From positions 1-22,837 of the forward strand of contig DLQN01000032.1 of assembly GCA_002477595.1 (NCBI GenBank): a DNA stretch of 22,837 nt. Reading direction: 5' to 3'. Position 1 is the first letter of the stretch. Every line of letters begins with the position of its first letter. This document shows, in pieces, positions 1 through 7,523 of the stretch. Made by a program: the position numbers and the translations under genes. Below the pieces are notes generated by a model. That model worked only from the letters and a program-made list of their open reading frames with translations. It did no database searches and was not told the DNA's origin. The DNA comes from Roseivirga sp. UBA7431 (GTDB taxonomy: Bacteria; Bacteroidota; Bacteroidia; Cytophagales; Cyclobacteriaceae).

Positions 1-1
1 T

Positions 2-214
2 GGTGTCTTAATGAAGGAAATGGCTAAGACCAGAGAAAACAAAAGAGATATCCTTCGAGGCTATGGCAAATCATTAGTCCTGCAAGGAGGGTTCTTATTG
101 GCCTTTGACGCAGTGCTTTATATGGCGCTTGAATCTAAGAGCAAAGGTTTGACAAGCATTCTTGAAAAGGTATCGATCACTCCAGAAAGTATTGGCTTAG
201 TTTTTAAGTTCTAA
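2..214 (+). CDS. C-terminal end of an unrecognised membrane-type protein (partial)
   Basis: The reading frame is open from base 2, so the 67 residues after the first ATG (base 11) are probably the tail of a longer protein cut by the window edge; no start is convincing. A charged stretch (KEMAKTRENKRDILRGYG) is followed by a hydrophobic segment of about 20 residues (LVLQGGFLLAFDAVLYMAL) and a polar tail ending in GLVFKF. This pattern vaguely resembles the C-terminus of DUF6992-type Bacteroidota membrane proteins, but that is from memory and weak. Its stop overlaps the stop of the convergent BatA-like gene by 4 bases (211-214), with no room for a terminator between them. Confidence 0.5.
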   Translation, partial: GVLMKEMAKTRENKRDILRGYGKSLVLQGGFLLAFDAVLYMALESKSKGLTSILEKVSITPESIGLVFKF

Positions 215-1260
215 TCTTCCAGCACATTACTAATGAAGGTGCTTTTAGATAGGAGATAGAGCAAGAAAAACACGATTCCCCAACTCAGGTAGATGGTGTA
301 GAAGTCAGTAGTATTCTTGTAACGGGTTTCCTTGATCTCCGCTTTCTCATATTCGTCAATCAGTTTGAATACGCTAGCCAATGCTTGGTCGTCTGAAACA
401 CGATAGAATTCACCATTACCTATTTTGGCAATCTCTCTAAGTGTTGTTTCATCCAATGTATTCTCAACATAGTTTGGTCTACCGAAGAAGTCTTTGCCAA
501 AAGGTACTTTGCCTTCTTTGCCAATACCAATCGTGTAGATTTTTATGTCGAACGCTGAAGCTAATTCGGCAGCCGTTACGGGGTCAATGTTTCCCGCAGT
601 ATTATCTCCGTCTGACATTAGAATCATCACCTTAGAAGCGGCTGTAGACTCTCTCATTCTGTTTGTTCCTACGGCAATAGCACTACCTATGGCCGTGCCA
701 CGGTTCTCGATTTTATTAAAGTCAATCTCTTCTTCAATAAACTTATAAAGCAACTCATAATCAGTAGTCAAAGGAGAAAGCGAATAGGCATCTCCAGAGA
801 AGATGACCAATCCAATCCGATCTTGACTTCTGCCACCAATAAAGTTACGTGCGGTTCTTTTGGCCGCCTCTAATCTATTAGGCTTAAAGTCTTCTATTTG
901 CATGGACTCAGAGATATCAATCACCAACGCAATATCAATACCTTCCGACCATTGCTCTACCTCCTCATTAGTCCTTTGTGGACGCGCCAAGGCAACTAAT
1001 AGTAGCATGAGTGACAATGCCATAAGTGCATTAGGGATGATTCTTAGATAGCTAGCCCAATGTTTTCTGATTTCCTTTTTAGGGAGTGCAACAGGAAGCT
1101 TTTGTTTGATTTTACTTCCGATCAGCCACTTTAGAATAAAAAGCAATAGTACAATCGGGATAGCGTAGAGTACAAAGAAGAACTCCCAGTCAAAAGACTT
1201 GAAAGCTGCAGGGGTAAACCATCCCAGCGAATACCATTTGTATAGTGTTTCGTCAAGCAT
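211..1260 (-). CDS. batA: BatA-like VWA-domain membrane protein
   Basis: 349 residues. Two N-terminal membrane segments (about residues 26-46 and 72-92) precede a von Willebrand factor A domain, and a third span lies near residues 322-340. The metal-ion-dependent adhesion site is intact: DISES at 115-119 (DxSxS), the PLTTD threonine, and the later MSDGDNT aspartate. This is the topology of BatA/BatB of the Bacteroidota aerotolerance (Bat) cluster, in which VWA domains face the periplasm and probably assemble with partner proteins in response to stress; the biochemical role is unsettled. It is the third gene of a minus-strand trio, its start overlapping the preceding gene by 8 bases. Usually BatB, BatC, BatD and BatE genes follow; here a convergent gene abuts the stop. 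It could be called BatB-like on sequence alone. Confidence 0.85.
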   Translation of the reverse strand: MLDETLYKWYSLGWFTPAAFKSFDWEFFFVLYAIPIVLLLFILKWLIGSKIKQKLPVALPKKEIRKHWASYLRIIPNALMALSLMLLLVALARPQRTNEEVEQWSEGIDIALVIDISESMQIEDFKPNRLEAAKRTARNFIGGRSQDRIGLVIFSGDAYSLSPLTTDYELLYKFIEEEIDFNKIENRGTAIGSAIAVGTNRMRESTAASKVMILMSDGDNTAGNIDPVTAAELASAFDIKIYTIGIGKEGKVPFGKDFFGRPNYVENTLDETTLREIAKIGNGEFYRVSDDQALASVFKLIDEYEKAEIKETRYKNTTDFYTIYLSWGIVFFLLYLLSKSTFISNVLED

Positions 1261-2146
1261 TCTTTATCACCTCCGTTACATGATTGTATCTATCCTCTGA
1301 GTAATCTTTTAAAAACTCGAAGTCATTTTGCAAAGCTGTGACTTCTATCGGACTATAAATGTTTTTATCAATTGACTTTAAAGTCTCTTCTAATGAAGTG
1401 CTTTTTTGTACTAAAACGATCTCTTTTGTGGTGAGTTTCGTATACGGTATCTTCTCAAGCCTTTCCATATAACCTTTCCAAAATTTAAGAACAGACTCAA
1501 TCTTCAATTTAGTCGTGTCAGCATTTAGCTGCTCAATTTCAATATCAAATTGCTCCTTAAATTTTAGCAGCTGCTTATTCAGTCTATAGAGCTTAATACG
1601 TTTATGAATTTGATTACCCCAAACCAGCATAACGATCAATACCACGATGCCTAAAATAATCAATCCAATCACCCAGTAGGGATAGTTAAACTGTAATGAA
1701 ACGGGCATATATGCCGATGTCTCAGCAAGACTCACAGAGTCAGGCATCTGAGTGACCACCTGATCTAGCGTAATGGAATCCATCAAACTGTACAGTTCTA
1801 GGCTATCATTTCCAATGAAAAGGAAAACTGGTAAACTGAGGCTTTGCACCGTATCAATTTCAAAAGTGGCCAAATAATAAACCGCACTATCAATACTGTT
1901 GATGTCATCAGACTGGGTGTCGAAATACTCTTTCTTCAAAAGTTCAAATGGCGAGAAGTTAAATAGCGAGTCGGGAAAAATAACCGGCCTGTTCTTGCGA
2001 TCTTTATAACTCAAGGAGTAAGGAACCGACTCACCAATTTTCACACTGTCTTTCAGAAAAAACCCAATAGGCTTAAGTTCCTGCCCTGAGGCATTGCCAA
2101 TGATAAAAACCGATAAAATCAGAGATGCTAGTAACTTTCTAATCAC
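1253..2146 (-). CDS. Bat-cluster membrane protein, exported N-domain and cytosolic tail
   Basis: 297 residues. A signal peptide (MIRKLLASLILSVFIIGNAS, cleavage near residue 20-22) is followed by a mostly beta-predicted exported domain to about residue 150, one strong transmembrane helix (about 157-177), and a basic, helical cytosolic tail of about 120 residues rich in Leu/Lys/Glu. Proteins of this size and layout sit between the DUF58 and VWA genes in Bacteroidota Bat/MoxR clusters and are usually left hypothetical or related to DUF4381/BatD-like proteins; I do not see a catalytic motif. Its start overlaps the DUF58 gene by 8 bases and its end overlaps batA by 8 bases, implying translational coupling. 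Function inferred only from context: a membrane bridge between the cytosolic DUF58 protein and the VWA protein. Confidence 0.75.
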   Translation of the reverse strand: MIRKLLASLILSVFIIGNASGQELKPIGFFLKDSVKIGESVPYSLSYKDRKNRPVIFPDSLFNFSPFELLKKEYFDTQSDDINSIDSAVYYLATFEIDTVQSLSLPVFLFIGNDSLELYSLMDSITLDQVVTQMPDSVSLAETSAYMPVSLQFNYPYWVIGLIILGIVVLIVMLVWGNQIHKRIKLYRLNKQLLKFKEQFDIEIEQLNADTTKLKIESVLKFWKGYMERLEKIPYTKLTTKEIVLVQKSTSLEETLKSIDKNIYSPIEVTALQNDFEFLKDYSEDRYNHVTEVIKNA

Positions 2147-3017
2147 GTTTCATCGTTTTATTCCTGATCATAAAAAGTTTAATAAGCCTAGGCACATAAT
2201 TGTCCTTGGTATTCACTTCGAGATAGTTGATTTGGTGCTTTCGACAGAACTTTTCAAGCTCTCCTTGGTTTACCGTGTATGTCTTCTCTAATTTTTTTCT
2301 AAAGTCTTTAGAAGAAGTATTTACCCATACTGTTTGACGACTCTCCTTATCGTATACGGGCACAATACCCAAGTTAGGCAGTTGGGTTTCTCTATCATCT
2401 TTTAGATGAATGACTACAAGGTCATGTCTTCTGGCAAGTAGCCTTAAACTTTGCTCATACCCTTCATCAATAAAATCAGAGATGAGGATCATCACACTCT
2501 TCTTATGAATGATTTCGAGTGCTCGCTTGATGCCTTCGCTGATATTTGTCTTAGTGGACTTTGGAACGTGGTTGTATAACTGATGGATAATGGCATAGCC
2601 GTGCTTATTGCCTTTTCCTGATTTTACGTACTTCTCTTTCTGATCAGTAAAAGTAAGTAGCCCAACTCGGTTCTGTTGTTTAACAGCAGCAAGGGTGAGC
2701 ACTCCAGTAATTTCCTTACCGATATCCACTTTTTGCGCTCCTGGCGTTCCGATTTCTTGTGAAGCACTGACGTCTAGCAGGAAGAATACCGTTTGTTCTT
2801 TTTCTTCTTTGAAAGTTTTAACGAACGTACCATGACCTTTCGCAGAGACATTCCAGTCGATACTTCTGGTGTCATCACCATATTGGTATTCCCGCACTCC
2901 GTCAAACTCCATACCCGAGCCCTTGAATATAGAATGGAAATCACCCTGCATTCTTGAATTGATGGCTTTTCTGATCTGAATTTCGTACTTCCGAAGTTTG
3001 GAAATAATATGCTCCAT
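2139..3017 (-). CDS. DUF58 domain protein of MoxR/Bat cluster
   Basis: 292 residues, no signal peptide or membrane span. It carries the diagnostic DUF58 region near residues 25-75: GSGMEFDGVREYQYGDD, then TRSIDWNVSAKG, followed by an FLLDVSAS strand that begins a VWA-like fold (a MIDAS-like DxSxS). The family is encoded with MoxR AAA+ ATPases and VWA proteins and is thought to help assemble membrane complexes; no enzymatic activity is established. It is the first gene of the trio. The ATG at 3015-3017 lies only about 10 bases after a TAnnTTTG promoter element, so the transcript is nearly leaderless. The MoxR gene usually found directly upstream is absent, the next gene being divergent. Confidence 0.9.
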   Translation of the reverse strand: MEHIISKLRKYEIQIRKAINSRMQGDFHSIFKGSGMEFDGVREYQYGDDTRSIDWNVSAKGHGTFVKTFKEEKEQTVFFLLDVSASQEIGTPGAQKVDIGKEITGVLTLAAVKQQNRVGLLTFTDQKEKYVKSGKGNKHGYAIIHQLYNHVPKSTKTNISEGIKRALEIIHKKSVMILISDFIDEGYEQSLRLLARRHDLVVIHLKDDRETQLPNLGIVPVYDKESRQTVWVNTSSKDFRKKLEKTYTVNQGELEKFCRKHQINYLEVNTKDNYVPRLIKLFMIRNKTMKRD

Positions 3018-3027
3018 AATGAATGGT

Positions 3028-3057
3028 CAAAAATATGACTTATTTGAGTTCTGGAAA
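3028..3057 (-). promoter_or_regulatory. Bacteroidota-type promoter for the DUF58-BatA trio
   Basis: On the minus strand, TATTTTTG (3035 down to 3028) matches the -7 consensus TAnnTTTG, with TTTC (3057-3054) 18 bases upstream as an approximate -33 TTTG. The start codon is about 10 bases downstream of the element. Confidence 0.5.
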
Positions 3058-3111
3058 GTCCTTTAGTTCTTAATTTTGGTTAATTCTGCCGATTTCCTCC
3101 ACCATATCCTT

Positions 3112-3119
3112 TATTTTTG
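3112..3119 (+). promoter_or_regulatory. Probable -7 element for the DUF4296-mutS2 pair
   Basis: TATTTTTG matches the Bacteroidota -7 consensus TAnnTTTG, about 49 bases before the GTG start of the lipoprotein gene. No good -33 TTTG is present at 17-23 bases; the nearest (3075-3078) is too far. Confidence 0.4.
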
Positions 3120-3167
3120 CTTGTCGTATGAACAAAGTGTTCGCGAAATTAACTTGGACGTGCTAAG

Positions 3168-3524
3168 GTGAAAAAGGTTTTTTTATTTACGGTTGCTTTA
3201 ATTGTTATCTCCTGCGGAGGAAAAGAGGAGATCCCTGAGGATATTTTGAGCGAAGCCCAAATGGTGGACCTTTTGATAGATATTAGGATAGCAGAAGGCA
3301 AAGTGTCCAACTTAACCTTGAGTACTGATTCATCTATGATTTTATTTAAGGTATTAGAAGATCAGATTTTCGCTGAACGGAAAATAGATTCTAGCAACTA
3401 TATGGCTAGCTATAACTACTACTTACTCAACCCAGATAAATTCTTACGCATTACAGATATCGTCATCGATAGCTTGAAAGTAAGACAACAGATTCAGACC
3501 ACAGGAAGAAGGCCTACCAATTAA
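3168..3524 (+). CDS. DUF4296 family lipoprotein
   Basis: 118 residues starting at GTG. MKKVFLFTVALIVISCGGK is a lipoprotein signal peptide with lipobox VISC, so the mature protein should start at Cys16. The rest matches the DUF4296 layout: a proline-acidic start (EEIPEDILSEAQMVDLLIDI) with the LxEA.MVDLLIDI...E pattern, then a helix with DSS..LF..LE, and a YNYYLLNPDKFLRITDIVIDSL segment corresponding to the family's YYxxxPexlxxIyxxVxdrL. No ATG is available at the signal peptide. The stop (TAA 3522-3524) shares one base with the mutS2 start, so the pair is co-translated. Function unknown; DUF4296 lipoproteins are common and near-exclusive to Bacteroidota. Confidence 0.85.
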   Translation: MKKVFLFTVALIVISCGGKEEIPEDILSEAQMVDLLIDIRIAEGKVSNLTLSTDSSMILFKVLEDQIFAERKIDSSNYMASYNYYLLNPDKFLRITDIVIDSLKVRQQIQTTGRRPTN

Positions 3525-5890
3525 TGTTATATCCGAATAATCTAGAGCAAAAGCTGGGTTTTGACAAAGTCAGACAGCACATACAATCATTTTGCGAGAG
3601 TAACTTAGGAAGTCAATACGTTGATAAGATTACGTTCTCATCGAGTAAAGAAAATATAGAAGAATGGCTTGCCCAAACCGATGAGTTTGTAAAGATCATT
3701 CAGAGCGGTGAGCTTTTCCCTAACTCGAATTACATTGATATCACGCCTTATTTCGCGAAGATAAAAGTACACGATGCCTTCTTATCAGAGGAAGAATTTT
3801 TCGATGTAATTCTAGCATTGAAGACACTTGATAAGTGCCTGGACTTCTTCAGAGACAAAAGAGAGGATTACCCCATTTTATCAGAGTTGACCCATCCAGT
3901 ATTTTTTAATTCAGATCTACTTTGGTCACTCGATCGCGTATTTGATGACAGGGGCAAGCTGAAGGATATCGCCAGCGATCGGCTGTATGAAATCAGAAAA
4001 GGAATTGCAGCGGAGAGGCAACGTCTTCGTGGAGCACTTGACAGAATTATAGCACATACAAAGCGTGAAGGATATTCGCCTGACGATTTGTCGATTACCA
4101 TCAGGAATGGGCGAATGGTGATCCCGATGTTTGCGGAGCACAAGCGTAGAATCAAGGGTTTGATTCATGGAGAATCTGCCACAGGTCAAACGATATACCT
4201 AGAGCCTACTGAAGTTTTTGAAATCAATAATGAAGTGCAAGAGCTTGAGTATGCTGAACAACGTGAAGTAGCCAAAATCCTTATCGACCTTACGGATCAA
4301 TTGCGCCCAGAAGTAGAGAGCCTTAAGGGCATTATGAAGTTCTTAGGCCTTATCGATTTCATTCGCGCCAAGGCAAGACTGGCTATTGATATTGATGCTT
4401 GTAAACCCTTGTGGTCGAATACCAAGCAATTTCAATGGCAGAATGCCAAACACCCTGTTTTGCTTAAAGGACATCGAGAGCTTAATAAGGAAGTCGTGCC
4501 GTTGAACATTGGACTGAGTGTTGATGCCAGGATTCTCTTAATTTCTGGACCAAACGCAGGAGGAAAAAGTGTTTGCCTGAAGACGGTTGGGCTGCTACAA
4601 TACATGTTTCAATGCGGTCTATTGGTTTCAGTAGATGAAGTTTCAGAATTCACTGTTTTCAAAGATCTATTCATTGATATCGGTGACGAACAGTCCATCG
4701 AAAACGATCTGAGTACTTATAGTTCTCACCTGATTAACATGAAAAACTTGTTGATTCATGTCAACAAAAAGAGTCTCTTTCTGATTGATGAATTTGGTAC
4801 AGGTACCGAACCTCAATACGGTGGTGCCATTGCCGAGGCTATCCTCACCGAGCTGACCGCTTCGAACGGAATGGGCATCATTACTACGCACTATGGTAAC
4901 CTGAAAGAGTATGCTGACAAGAACCCTGGTTTACAGAACGGTGCGATGCGTTATGACATTCAGAAGCTACAACCGCTTTACGAATTAGAAATTGGTAAAC
5001 CGGGTAGCTCATTTGCACTCGAGATTGCCACTAAGATTGGCTTGCCGAAACCTACTATTGATCAAGCGAAGAAAAAGGTAGGCGTGAAGCAAGTTTCCTT
5101 TGATCAGATGCTAGGGCAGCTGCAAGCGCAAAAGCAAGAAATAACCAAGGCAGAGCACCGGATTAAGCAGCGCGAAACGGACCTGACTGAGTTGACAACG
5201 CAATATCAAGACTTAAAGAGTCATCTCGAAAAGCAGGAGAAGAAGATCTTGAACAAGGCGAAGCAAGAAGCGACACAGATTGTTCAGGACGCGAATAAGG
5301 AGGTTGAGAAGGCCATCCGTATTATTAAGGAAAAGAAAGCGGATAAAGTAGCCGTAAAGCAGCAACGAGAAAAGTTAGCCGAAGTCAAAAAGAAGAATAT
5401 CGTCAAGGCAGAGGTGAATGCTCAGGCTGATGATGAAATGAAAGTGGGTGAATATGTACGCGTGATCGGACAAGACACGGTCGGACAGATCGCTGCTATA
5501 AAAGGCAAGGATGCTGAGTTGAAGATGGGGGCATTAACCTCTTTCGTCAAACTCAGTCGCTTAGAGAAAGTCAATAAGAAAGCATTCAAACAGCAAAGCC
5601 AAGTATCATCCTATTCAGGCTTCGACTATACTTCTAAGCGCGCGAATTTCAATGCAAAAATAGACTTGCGTGGCAAGCGCGCAGAGGAGGTGATTTCTTT
5701 ACTCGATTCATGGCTGGACGAAGCCATTCTATTGGATGCTAAAGAGCTTCAAGTCCTCCATGGCAAAGGAAATGGCGTCTTAAGACAGATTACCCGCAAT
5801 CACCTCGGTACCTTCAAAGAAGTAGCTTCTTGCCGGGATGAACATGTAGAGCGTGGCGGGGCAGGGATTACGGTTGTGGTGTTGAGGTAG
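3524..5890 (+). CDS. mutS2: MutS2 family ATPase/endonuclease with Smr domain
   Basis: 788 residues, full family length. Order: N-terminal helical core/clamp region, ABC-type ATPase with Walker A GPNAGGKS at 342-349 and Walker B LIDEFGTGTEP with D422-E423, the TTHYG switch histidine, a long charged coiled coil (about 525-640), and a C-terminal Smr domain with DLRG at 714-717 and HGKGNG from H746. MutS2 lacks the mismatch-reading domain of MutS. In studied bacteria it acts on branched DNA to limit recombination, or on collided ribosomes, with the Smr domain acting as the nuclease; which applies here cannot be read from sequence. It overlaps the DUF4296 lipoprotein stop by one base (taATG). A strong hairpin lies 12 bases after its stop. 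Confidence 0.97.
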   Translation: MLYPNNLEQKLGFDKVRQHIQSFCESNLGSQYVDKITFSSSKENIEEWLAQTDEFVKIIQSGELFPNSNYIDITPYFAKIKVHDAFLSEEEFFDVILALKTLDKCLDFFRDKREDYPILSELTHPVFFNSDLLWSLDRVFDDRGKLKDIASDRLYEIRKGIAAERQRLRGALDRIIAHTKREGYSPDDLSITIRNGRMVIPMFAEHKRRIKGLIHGESATGQTIYLEPTEVFEINNEVQELEYAEQREVAKILIDLTDQLRPEVESLKGIMKFLGLIDFIRAKARLAIDIDACKPLWSNTKQFQWQNAKHPVLLKGHRELNKEVVPLNIGLSVDARILLISGPNAGGKSVCLKTVGLLQYMFQCGLLVSVDEVSEFTVFKDLFIDIGDEQSIENDLSTYSSHLINMKNLLIHVNKKSLFLIDEFGTGTEPQYGGAIAEAILTELTASNGMGIITTHYGNLKEYADKNPGLQNGAMRYDIQKLQPLYELEIGKPGSSFALEIATKIGLPKPTIDQAKKKVGVKQVSFDQMLGQLQAQKQEITKAEHRIKQRETDLTELTTQYQDLKSHLEKQEKKILNKAKQEATQIVQDANKEVEKAIRIIKEKKADKVAVKQQREKLAEVKKKNIVKAEVNAQADDEMKVGEYVRVIGQDTVGQIAAIKGKDAELKMGALTSFVKLSRLEKVNKKAFKQQSQVSSYSGFDYTSKRANFNAKIDLRGKRAEEVISLLDSWLDEAILLDAKELQVLHGKGNGVLRQITRNHLGTFKEVASCRDEHVERGGAGITVVVLR

Positions 5891-5902
5891 ACGTTACCCT
5901 CT

Positions 5903-5929
5903 CTGGTCTTAGCGTCTCGCTGAGGCCAG
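5903..5929. repeat. Strong hairpin between convergent mutS2 and CoA-transferase genes
   Basis: Bases 5903-5914 (CTGGTCTTAGCG) pair over 12 positions with 5918-5929 (CGCTGAGGCCAG), two of them G-U as read on the plus strand, around a TCT loop. There is no T run on either side, so it is not a classical intrinsic terminator. It may be a dispersed palindromic element or a processing/stop structure. The remainder of the 118-base gap shows nothing else. Confidence 0.6.
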
Positions 5930-6008
5930 CCAAGCTTAGTTTGCTTCTTCGTTTACATAATTAGGAGATTCCCGCCTGTGCGTGAATGACGGCCTGTATT
6001 GTGGTTAT

Positions 6009-7274
6009 TTATCTAAACCTTTCAAAAGCAGCTCTCTCCAAATCTTCGCGGTGATTAGGATGAGCAATTTCAATCAATGATTTAGCGCGTTGCCTAAGGT
6101 TTTTGCCGTATAAATTAGCCACACCATACTCAGTCACTACATATTGAACGTGAGCACGGGTCGTTACCACACCAGCACCAGATTTCAGCACGTGAGAGAT
6201 TTTTGATTCTCCTCTTCTTGTCGTGGAAGTCAATGCGATAATCGGTTTGCCACCCTTAGAAAGCGAGGCTCCTCGAATAAAGTCCATCTGACCACCGACA
6301 CCCGAATACATTTTTGTGCCAATAGAATCCGCACAAACCTGCCCAGTCAAGTCTACTTCGATGGCGCTGTTGATACTTATCATATTGTCAATCTTACGAA
6401 TCACCTTTGTGTCATTGACGTACTCGATGTCCAGCATGCGTATCACAGGGTTGTCATCCACGAAGTCGTAGAGCTTGCGACTGCCAATCATAAAACCAGA
6501 GACCAAAAAGTCCCGATGAAGTTTTTTATATCTATTCGTAATCACGCCTTTTTCCATCAGTGGGATCACACCATCTGAAAACATCTCGGTATGAACACCA
6601 AGGTCTTTGTGGTTACCTAAATAGGAAAGTACCGCGTCTGGAATAGCGCCAATGCCCATTTGTAATGTGGCTCTGTCGTCAATAAGGCCTGCAATATGTT
6701 GACCAATTTCGGCTTCCTCAGGGGTTATGGTATGCGGAGGTAATTCTGGTAGTTCCGTTACAGTTTCAAAATATCTGGTAATGTCATTTATATGAATCAT
6801 TCCGTCTCCATGCGTTCTTGGCATTCTTGGGTTTACTTGCGCGATGATCACAGAAGCACAATCTACAGCCGCTTTTGTTGCGTCAATAGAAACGCCCAAT
6901 GAACAATAGCCATGTATGTCTGGAGGTGAAACTTGAATCAAAGCTACATCGACAGGCACTACTCCTGAGCGTATCATAACCGGTACCTCACTCAAAAAGC
7001 AAGGAATGAAGTTGATGCGGCCAGCTTGATGCGCTTGTCTAACGTTGCCTCCTAGGAACAAGGAATTAACCTCGAATGATTTGTAATGCACTTCATCTGC
7101 ATATGGAGCATTTCCTTCCGTATGCATATGATAGATTTTTACGTTCCTAAGTTCAGGTGCACGTTGTGACATGGCTTCCACCAAATGAACGGGGGTAGCT
7201 GCAGCAGTGTGCACAAAAACAGATTGACCTGATTCGATAATGGATACAGCCTCTAGGGCAGAATTGACCTTCAT
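6009..7274 (-). CDS. Acetyl-CoA hydrolase/CoA-transferase family protein
   Basis: 421 residues, cytosolic. Family signatures in order: DVALIQVSPPDIHGYCSLG near 115, the LQMGIGAIPDAVL glycine loop near 205, GVHTEMFSDGV with the expected catalytic glutamate at E230, and the C-terminal GVGGQMDFIRGA CoA-binding loop followed by VVTEYGVANLYG. It resembles class I acetyl-CoA hydrolases and 4-hydroxybutyrate/butyryl-CoA:acetate CoA-transferases, which move CoA between short-chain acids by way of a glutamyl-CoA thioester. The exact acyl substrate cannot be assigned; in aerobic Bacteroidota a role in acetate or short acyl-CoA handling is likely. It stands alone, convergent with mutS2 and divergent from the phosphorylase homologue, so the 249-base upstream region may regulate both. 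Confidence 0.9.
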   Translation of the reverse strand: MKVNSALEAVSIIESGQSVFVHTAAATPVHLVEAMSQRAPELRNVKIYHMHTEGNAPYADEVHYKSFEVNSLFLGGNVRQAHQAGRINFIPCFLSEVPVMIRSGVVPVDVALIQVSPPDIHGYCSLGVSIDATKAAVDCASVIIAQVNPRMPRTHGDGMIHINDITRYFETVTELPELPPHTITPEEAEIGQHIAGLIDDRATLQMGIGAIPDAVLSYLGNHKDLGVHTEMFSDGVIPLMEKGVITNRYKKLHRDFLVSGFMIGSRKLYDFVDDNPVIRMLDIEYVNDTKVIRKIDNMISINSAIEVDLTGQVCADSIGTKMYSGVGGQMDFIRGASLSKGGKPIIALTSTTRRGESKISHVLKSGAGVVTTRAHVQYVVTEYGVANLYGKNLRQRAKSLIEIAHPNHREDLERAAFERFR

Positions 7275-7375
7275 TGTTTTTTTCTCAAAAGTGGGTATTA
7301 CAGATTAGCCATACACTGATGAAAATCAGGTTTTGGGATAATTCTTTAGCTAAGGTTAAGAACAATTTTTTTAAT

Positions 7376-7395
7376 TTCACTTAGATGTAAGTGAA
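7376..7395. promoter_or_regulatory. Inverted repeat in divergent intergenic region
   Basis: TTCACTT-AGATGT-AAGTGAA: perfect 7-base arms and a 6-base spacer, about 100 bases from the CoA-transferase start and 129 bases from the phosphorylase start. The size fits a dimeric regulator site. A second small repeat, TACAT-TGC-ATGTA, lies at 7426-7438. No regulator is identifiable in the window. Confidence 0.4.
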
Positions 7396-7440
7396 TGATC
7401 CTAGAATATTAAGAACAACTGCCTATACATTGCATGTAGT

Positions 7441-7450
7441 CAAACGTTTG
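7441..7450. promoter_or_regulatory. LacI-type palindrome CAAACGTTTG upstream of phosphorylase homologue
   Basis: Perfect 10-base palindrome with a central CG, identical to the core of LacI/GalR-family operators such as the PurR site. It lies 74 bases before the glucan phosphorylase start, a position suited to sugar-responsive control. The assignment is by motif resemblance only. Confidence 0.4.
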
Positions 7451-7496
7451 CATTAATCTTTTTTATAGCACGTCTCATGTGCTCAACCGTTTCGGT

Positions 7497-7504
7497 TACT
7501 TTTG
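7497..7504 (+). promoter_or_regulatory. Probable -7 promoter element for the phosphorylase homologue
   Basis: TACTTTTG fits the Bacteroidota consensus TAnnTTTG, 19 bases before the ATG at 7524. A clear -33 TTTG at 17-23 bases is not visible, so activator dependence is possible. Confidence 0.4.
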
Positions 7505-7523
7505 GCCTTTATAAAATCAAGAG

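Noticed and set aside
441..1051. Plus-strand frames of 63-67 residues opposite batA
   Set aside because: Antisense shadows of the VWA gene without any independent support.
3868..4189. Overlapping minus-strand reading frames of 87-95 residues inside mutS2
   Set aside because: Shadow frames of a well-conserved coding gene, with no domain, promoter or signal.
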